Source: Cytophagales bacterium
GTDB lineage: Bacteria; Bacteroidota; Bacteroidia; Cytophagales; Cyclobacteriaceae
Assembly (NCBI GenBank): GCA_029262955.1
Contig: JAJCYL010000324.1
Coordinates: 1-10,848 of the forward strand
DNA: 10,848 nucleotides
Reading direction: 5' to 3'
This document shows, one piece after another, positions 6,971-10,848 of this stretch. Made by a program: the position numbers and the translations under genes. The notes under the pieces are model-generated. The model did not search any database and was not told the DNA's origin. It worked only from the letters and a program-made list of their open reading frames with translations. Every line of letters begins with the position of its first letter. Within the stretch, counting starts at the first letter, position 1.

Positions 6971-7561
6971 ATTGCTTGTTTTGCCTTGTTGCTGATAAGC
7001 AGCACCATTTTCGCTCAGGAACTTACCAAAGAAGAACGTAAGAAGGCCCTTGACCACATGAAAGCCACACAAAGTGAGTTAGTGAAGACAATTAAAGGTC
7101 TTTCTGAAGCTCAACTTAATTTTAAGGCTTCAGATGACAGTTGGTCTGTAGCCAATTGTGTTGAACACCTTGCCATTTCCGAAGGAAATATCTTTGGTAT
7201 TGTTCAGATGACCTTACAAAATGAACCTGACCCTTCAATGCGTGACCAGGTGGGTATGTCTGACGACCAGATCATTGGGTTAATCTCGAGTAGAGAACAA
7301 AAAGTAAAGACTCGTGAAGAGTTTGAACCAACTGGTAAATTCGGGAATTACGAAGGTTCTCTAAACGAGTTCAAAACCAAAAGGAAGTCTAACATGGCTT
7401 ATGTAAAGTCAAGCAGTGACGACTTAAGAAATCGTTACTTCGATTTTCCTTTCGGAAAAGTTGATTCTTACCAGGTGATCTTATTTATGTCAGGCCATAC
7501 CAAGAGGCATACTGACCAGATTAAGGAAGTAATGGCAAATGCTGAATTTCCTAAGAGCTAA
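6935..7561 (+). CDS. Exported DinB-superfamily metal-binding protein
   Basis: This protein has 208 residues from the first ATG, or 202 from the second; the latter gives the more usual signal peptide. The signal is followed by a cut near IFAQ (25-28), so the protein is predicted periplasmic. The rest is a four-helix DinB fold (about 32-205), with SWSVANCVEHLA (69-80) giving His78, and GHTKRH (187-192) giving His188 and His192. Together they form the three-histidine metal site (H...HxxxH) of the family. Related proteins are thiol-linked transferases or of unknown function; exported copies are common in Bacteroidota, and the substrate is unknown. The gene stands alone: it diverges from the DUF5916 operon and ends at a clear intrinsic terminator. 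No Shine-Dalgarno site precedes either ATG. Confidence 0.88.
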   Translation: MKTINLMKTINLIACFALLLISSTIFAQELTKEERKKALDHMKATQSELVKTIKGLSEAQLNFKASDDSWSVANCVEHLAISEGNIFGIVQMTLQNEPDPSMRDQVGMSDDQIIGLISSREQKVKTREEFEPTGKFGNYEGSLNEFKTKRKSNMAYVKSSSDDLRNRYFDFPFGKVDSYQVILFMSGHTKRHTDQIKEVMANAEFPKS

Positions 7562-7583
7562 TATTAGTAAAATTTGATTTAAG

Positions 7584-7614
7584 AAAACCCGGGTTATTTG
7601 ACCTGGGTTTTTTT
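7584..7614 (+). terminator. Intrinsic terminator of the DinB-like gene
   Basis: AAAACCCGGGT (7584-7594) pairs with ACCTGGGTTTT (7601-7611) through an 11-bp stem with one G-T wobble and a six-base loop. The T-run covers 7608-7614. It begins 22 bases after the stop codon at 7561. The left arm's A-run would also give a weaker T-run on the minus strand. Confidence 0.9.
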
Positions 7615-7705
7615 GTTGAATAAATCATTAAGACTCTAAAAGCTTAGTTTTTGTACGAAACTACTGTAGGGATATTGACTGTTACATTTACCTCCGACCC
7701 CGACG

Positions 7706-7768
7706 CAAGTGTTATTGGGCACAAGTCATGCACACGCTTTGGCCCGGCTGGAAGACTTGCGCCAGGAA
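7706..7768 (+). repeat. 63-bp direct repeat, copy 1
   Basis: Bases 7706-7768 are identical to 7970-8032. Similarity continues imperfectly about 10 bases upstream (GACCCCGACG versus GATCCCGGCC). Inside, GGCACAAGT (7718-7726) and ACTTGCGCC (7755-7763) are inverted repeats that pair with one wobble around a 28-base loop. Confidence 0.95.
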
Positions 7769-7858
7769 AGTGTAAAATGTACTCCTACTGGACAACTGGC
7801 ACTCGTTACAAACGAGCGCCAGCTATCGGGGTTAAGCGAAGCGTCACTTGTGCCAATT
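7714..7858. repeat. Larger inverted-repeat element around copy 1
   Basis: ATTGGGCACAAGTCATGC at the left has an imperfect inverted partner at about 7840-7858, including an exact 9-bp match: GGCACAAGT (7718-7726) against ACTTGTGCC (7846-7854). Nested between them is a 12-bp hairpin at 7796-7822. The layout resembles a small non-autonomous hairpin element (MITE or REP-like). No coding capacity or certain target-site duplication is visible. Confidence 0.6.
7796..7822. repeat. Strong hairpin inside the repeat element
   Basis: CTGGCACTCGTT (7796-7807) pairs with AACGAGCGCCAG (7811-7822): 11 of 12 pairs, one A/C mismatch, loop ACA. No T-run follows on either strand, so it is not a terminator. The arm end GCGCCAG is shared with the end of the 63-bp repeat (GCGCCAG at 7759-7765). 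Confidence 0.85.
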
Positions 7859-7969
7859 CAATTTATCAACATCAATCAACTTTCATTTTCGAGACTACAG
7901 TAACTTTTCGCACTGCTGTTCAGGTATTCTTCAACAGATAATATATTCCCGCCTCAACCGATCCCGGCC

Positions 7970-8032
7970 CAAGTGTTATTGGGCACAAGTCATGCACACG
8001 CTTTGGCCCGGCTGGAAGACTTGCGCCAGGAA
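7970..8032 (+). repeat. 63-bp direct repeat, copy 2
   Basis: It is identical to 7706-7768, with the inverted pair GGCACAAGT (7982-7990) and ACTTGCGCC (8019-8027). Unlike copy 1, it is not followed by the 12-bp hairpin or by an ACTTGTGCC partner, so it looks like a 3'-truncated unit. It ends 73 bases before the stop of the FAD-subunit gene. Confidence 0.95.
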
Positions 8033-8105
8033 TAGGGAACATGTCGGACAGCATTTGGTTCAATTGACTTAACCGAACCCCTTCTTTAAATACAAATGTC
8101 TCTTA

Positions 8106-8915
8106 TTATCCTAAAGCTTCTAAGGCCTTTTTAACATATACTTTAGTCAGATGAGTGCGATATTCAGAAGACGCGAAGTGATCTCCTAAAACCTCTACTC
8201 CATCCACAGCATGGTTAGCTGCCTCTGTAGCATTAGTACCATTAAAAGCGGCCTCAACACCACTCGCACGGTAAGCAGTATCAGCTACACCGGTTAATCC
8301 AACCTGAACTCCGGAACTGGTTTTAATAGCTGCACATCCAACCACAGCAAATCGCGAGGCAGATTGAGCAAACTTGAGATAAACACCATTGGATGATTTT
8401 GGGAATTTTACCCCGGTAATTACTTCATTGTCCTCAACTCCGGTTTCAAATAATCCCTGGAAAAAGTCACCAGAAGCAATTTCTCTCTTACCAGCTGGAC
8501 CTTCAACCAAAATAGTGGCATCGTGGGCCATTACTACCGCCGGATAATCAGCTGCCGGATCTGCATGGGCCAGGCTACCTCCAATGGTGCCTGCATTTCT
8601 TACCTGTACATCGCCAATGGCGGCTGCAGCTTGTGCCAATGCCTGGGTATGTTTAGCCACTAGATCGGAATTGGCAATTTCAACATGAGTACAATTGGCA
8701 CCCACTACAATGGCATCACCATCTTCTGAGATGCTTTGCAATTCACTTATACCACCGATATCCACCAGAAGTTCAGGTTGATTCAATCTTAATTTCATAG
8801 CTGGTAACAGGCTATGACCTCCGGCCAGTAATTTTGCATCACTATGCTTTCCCAGTAAACTGATGGCCTCACTTACTGAATTGGCTTTTATATAATCAAA
8901 TTTTGAAGGTATCAT
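8106..8915 (-). CDS. Molybdenum hydroxylase FAD-binding (medium) subunit, CoxM/xanthine dehydrogenase subunit M family
   Basis: This 269-residue flavoprotein subunit passes electrons from the Mo and Fe-S centres to its acceptor via FAD. Both FAD-binding loops are visible: AGGHSLLPAMK (31-41) and TIGGSLAHADPAADYP (110-125). The PCMH-type FAD domain covers about 1-168, and the C-terminal CO_deh_flav_C-like domain about 170-269, with KFAQSASRFAVVGCAA (181-196). There is no signal peptide, so it is cytoplasmic. Length is near the usual 270-290. ATG at 8915 follows an A-rich stretch without a Shine-Dalgarno site. It lies downstream of the large subunit gene, separated by 164 bp with palindromes. 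The exact substrate of the complex is not determined by this subunit. Confidence 0.95.
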   Translation of the reverse strand: MIPSKFDYIKANSVSEAISLLGKHSDAKLLAGGHSLLPAMKLRLNQPELLVDIGGISELQSISEDGDAIVVGANCTHVEIANSDLVAKHTQALAQAAAAIGDVQVRNAGTIGGSLAHADPAADYPAVVMAHDATILVEGPAGKREIASGDFFQGLFETGVEDNEVITGVKFPKSSNGVYLKFAQSASRFAVVGCAAIKTSSGVQVGLTGVADTAYRASGVEAAFNGTNATEAANHAVDGVEVLGDHFASSEYRTHLTKVYVKKALEALG

Positions 8916-9079
8916 TTCTTGTTTCTTTAAGTATGGACTTGCCTAAGCTCACCCCTGGCCCCTAAAGCCTGCCAGCCAGCAAGGCAGGGGGAATCTATCC
9001 TCATGCCCCATAATGGGCGGGTTCCCTTTAAGGAATAAAAAGGTGTGCGGAAGGCTTTATTTAATTTAATGATCATCAT
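8916..9079. other. Structured 164-bp gap between hydroxylase subunit genes
   Basis: This gap separates two subunit genes of one complex, which usually touch or overlap. It holds a 6-bp GC-rich hairpin (CCTGCC 8968-8973 with GGCAGG 8983-8988) and a compact palindrome (CCCAT 9007-9011, A, ATGGG 9013-9017). Outer GGGAA/TTCCC segments on the minus strand could also pair. No T-run suited to full termination follows the hairpins. It may be a processing or attenuation site, or an inserted small repeat. No reading frame is apparent. Confidence 0.5.
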
Positions 9080-10848
9080 TTAACTATTCATTGCTCTCCA
9101 AACTCGCTCGGGTGTTAGTGGCATTTGTAAGTCCTTTACACCAAAAGGAGACAAAGCATCCATTACTGCATTAGCCACCGCTGGTGTAGCTCCAATACAA
9201 CCGGCTTCACCCGCACCTTTAACACCAAGTGGGTTATGAGGGCACGGTGTTACCTTTCGATCTGTCTCAAAGAATGGCATATCGTCTGCACGCGGCATGG
9301 CATAATCCATGTAAGAACCAGTGAGTAGGTTGCCATCATCATCGTACAATGCGCCTTCAAGTAAGGCTTGTCCGGCTCCTTGAACCACACCGCCATGAAT
9401 TTGGCCATCAACGATCATTGGGTTAATGACATTACCCACGTCATCTACTGCAATGAAACGCTTCAAGTCTACTTTCCCCGTTTCCTTGTCTACTTCAACG
9501 ACAGCAATGTGTGCCCCAAATGGATAGGTGAAGTTGGCCGGATCATAGAAGCTTGAGAAATCAAGGCCTGGCTCCTCTCCCTCTGGATAATTGTGTGGGA
9601 CATAGGCAGTTAATGAGACGTCTCCGAAAGCAACCGATTTGTCAGTGCCTTTTACCGTCCATTTACCTTCTGCATATTCAAGGTCTCCAACTGATGCTTC
9701 CAACAAATGAGCGGCAATCCTGGCTCCCTTTTCAAGCACTTTATCAATACTCTTCACAATGGCAGATCCCCCAACAGCGATACTACGTGAGCCATAAGTG
9801 CCCATACCAAAAGCAACCTGATCTGTATCCCCGTGATTAATGTCAACATCATCCATCGGGATACCCAATCTGTCAGCTACAAATTGCGCAAAAGCAGTCT
9901 CATGTCCCTGACCATGTGAATGAGATCCAGTGAATACCGAAACTTTCCCCGTAGGTTGAATGCGAACATGACCCACTTCATATAGGCCGGCCCTTGCTCC
10001 CAAGGAACCAACTACAGCCGAAGGTGCAATCCCACAGCCTTCGATATAAGTGGAAAAACCGATTCCTAAGAGCTTATTACCACTTTTCCTTGAGTCGGCT
10101 TGTTCCTTTCTCAATTTTTCATAACCAGCCATCTCAAGTGCTCTTTTTAAGGTTGCCTGATAGTTACCACTGTCATATTGAAGCGCAACCTGTGTCTGAT
10201 ATCCAGGTTGATCCACCCCGTCAAATGCAGGAATGAAGTTCTTGAATCTTAATTCAGCAGGATCAATACCCATTTGAAGTGCGGCGGTATCCATCAAATG
10301 TTCAAGTATATAAGTAATCTCAGGTCTACCAGCGCCCCGATACGCATCAACGGGTGTTGTATTGGTCAAAACCGCATTCACATCAATGTTAATCAAAGGA
10401 GTGGTATAGCAACCCTGAGCCAGTGTCCCATGTAAATAGGTGGGTACACAAGTAGAAAAGGTCGATAGATAAGCTCCCAGATTAGCTTCATTATGCACTT
10501 TTAGGGCAACAATCTTTCCCTCAGCATCAAAGCCCATTTCAGCATTGGTCACATTATCTCTTCCATGTGCATCTGTCAGGAAAGCTTCACTTCGGTCGGA
10601 AGTCCATTTGATAGGTCTTCCGGTCTCCTTTGATGCCCAGGTGAGTAATGCTTCCTCAGTATAATGATAGATTTTGCTTCCAAAACCACCACCGACATCA
10701 TAGCTAATCACTCTCACTTTATGCTCCGGAATCCCAAGCACAAATGCACACATTAACAACCTGATTAAGTGGGGGTTTTGGGTGCTTGTATAAAGTGTAT
10801 ATTTATCTGAACTCACGTCGTAATTGGCAATGTAACTCCTGGGTTCCA
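9080..10848 (-). CDS. Molybdenum hydroxylase large subunit, form II CoxL-like / xanthine dehydrogenase family (5' end outside window)
   Basis: The frame stays open to the window edge (it reads EPRSYIANYDVSSDKYTLYTST there), so the GTG at 10816 is internal and the N-terminal part is missing; about 588 residues are visible. It binds the molybdopterin cofactor and performs the substrate oxidation. Motifs in order: TSTQNPH, GGGFGSK (about 10675-10697), the active-site loop AYRGAGR (10325-10345), GQGHET (9896-9913) for cofactor binding, GTYGSRS, and GAGEAG with the catalytic Glu at 9206-9208. AYRGAGR is the loop of form II CoxL-like proteins; form I CO dehydrogenases have AYxCSFR. The real substrate is therefore unknown and may be an aldehyde, a purine or another aromatic compound. 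The FAD subunit follows downstream; a 2Fe-2S subunit is expected just upstream, outside the window. It has no signal peptide in the visible part. Confidence 0.95.
   Translation of the reverse strand, partial: EPRSYIANYDVSSDKYTLYTSTQNPHLIRLLMCAFVLGIPEHKVRVISYDVGGGFGSKIYHYTEEALLTWASKETGRPIKWTSDRSEAFLTDAHGRDNVTNAEMGFDAEGKIVALKVHNEANLGAYLSTFSTCVPTYLHGTLAQGCYTTPLINIDVNAVLTNTTPVDAYRGAGRPEITYILEHLMDTAALQMGIDPAELRFKNFIPAFDGVDQPGYQTQVALQYDSGNYQATLKRALEMAGYEKLRKEQADSRKSGNKLLGIGFSTYIEGCGIAPSAVVGSLGARAGLYEVGHVRIQPTGKVSVFTGSHSHGQGHETAFAQFVADRLGIPMDDVDINHGDTDQVAFGMGTYGSRSIAVGGSAIVKSIDKVLEKGARIAAHLLEASVGDLEYAEGKWTVKGTDKSVAFGDVSLTAYVPHNYPEGEEPGLDFSSFYDPANFTYPFGAHIAVVEVDKETGKVDLKRFIAVDDVGNVINPMIVDGQIHGGVVQGAGQALLEGALYDDDGNLLTGSYMDYAMPRADDMPFFETDRKVTPCPHNPLGVKGAGEAGCIGATPAVANAVMDALSPFGVKDLQMPLTPERVWRAMNS

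Larger units (their letters stand above)
7615..8105. other. Convergent gene-free spacer carrying repeat elements
   Basis: About 490 bp lie between the DinB-like terminator and the end of the FAD-subunit gene. The three plus-strand frames that cross it have no family likeness and translate the repeat twice, so I reject them as genes. The stretch holds a 63-bp direct repeat and nested inverted repeats (listed separately). A loose extra similarity precedes each copy: CGAAACTACTGTA (from about 7657) and CGAGACTACAGTA (from about 7889), 11 of 13 identical. This suggests two diverged longer units. Its GC-rich patches differ from the AT-rich neighbouring spacers. Confidence 0.7.

Noticed and set aside
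7706..8032. CRISPR array
   Set aside because: Only two 63-bp copies with a 201-bp gap, no regular spacers and no cas genes.
7651..8072. Plus-strand frames of 64-96 codons in the repeat-bearing spacer
   Set aside because: They overlap each other, translate the 63-bp repeat in different frames and have no family likeness; the spacer is better read as repeat DNA.
8050..8100. Terminator of the FAD-subunit gene on the minus strand (GGTTC/GAACC arms)
   Set aside because: Only a 5-bp stem with a 13-base loop and no T-run.
9368..10236. Plus-strand frames of 62-95 codons opposite the molybdopterin subunit
   Set aside because: Antisense shadows of a gene with many confirmed catalytic motifs.
10814..10816. 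GTG at 10816 as the start of the large hydroxylase subunit
   Set aside because: The frame continues to the window end with family-typical sequence (EPRSYIANYD).

Overview
The window looks like a chromosomal segment of a marine or soil-type Bacteroidota, most likely of the order Cytophagales. This is inferred from the moderately AT-rich DNA, the scarcity of Shine-Dalgarno sites, and the protein families present (PorT-type outer-membrane barrel, CBM9-like/DUF5916 barrel protein, FtsX-type permease ending in NPARVLRE). I saw no phage, plasmid, CRISPR, rRNA or tRNA signature. Both ends cut through genes.

Left part (1-2431, plus strand): the 3' end of a MacB/FtsX-type ABC transporter permease. 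It is followed by a small doubtful reading frame with one membrane segment, which may be the remnant of a larger gene. That frame overlaps, by ATGA, a lipoprotein of the VanX/DdpX D-Ala-D-Ala dipeptidase family.

Middle part (2434-6675): a minus-strand PorT-like outer-membrane barrel and a plus-strand nitrobindin-like heme protein diverge from a 77-bp spacer. A two-gene minus-strand operon follows: a 741-residue exported CBM9-like/DUF5916 protein, then 13 bp later an exported 273-residue protein built of two copies of one domain. Two convergent gene pairs are packed extremely tightly: stop codons 2 bp apart at 2431/2434, and directly abutting at 3614/3615 inside a perfect 9-bp-arm palindrome.

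Right-middle part (6676-8105): an exported DinB-fold protein starting with an exact 18-bp tandem duplication, then a clear intrinsic terminator. The convergent gene-free spacer after it carries a 63-bp exact direct repeat (two copies, 264 bp apart) and nested inverted repeats. It looks like a family of interspersed hairpin elements.

Right end (8106-10848, minus strand): two subunits of a molybdenum hydroxylase of the CO dehydrogenase/xanthine dehydrogenase family. The large molybdopterin subunit is 5'-truncated by the window end, and the FAD subunit lies downstream of it. The 2Fe-2S subunit is probably just outside the window. The active-site loop AYRGAGR is that of the form II (CoxL-like) group, so CO oxidation should not be assumed. 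The subunit genes are separated by 164 bp with small palindromes, which is unusual for such an operon.

The envelope theme is strong: a permease, a lipoprotein, two probable outer-membrane barrels and two more exported proteins. No convincing new defence or mobile system is present. The items most worth checking are the repeat element, the duplicated-domain protein with its DUF5916 partner, and the possible gene remnant at 1518-1763.
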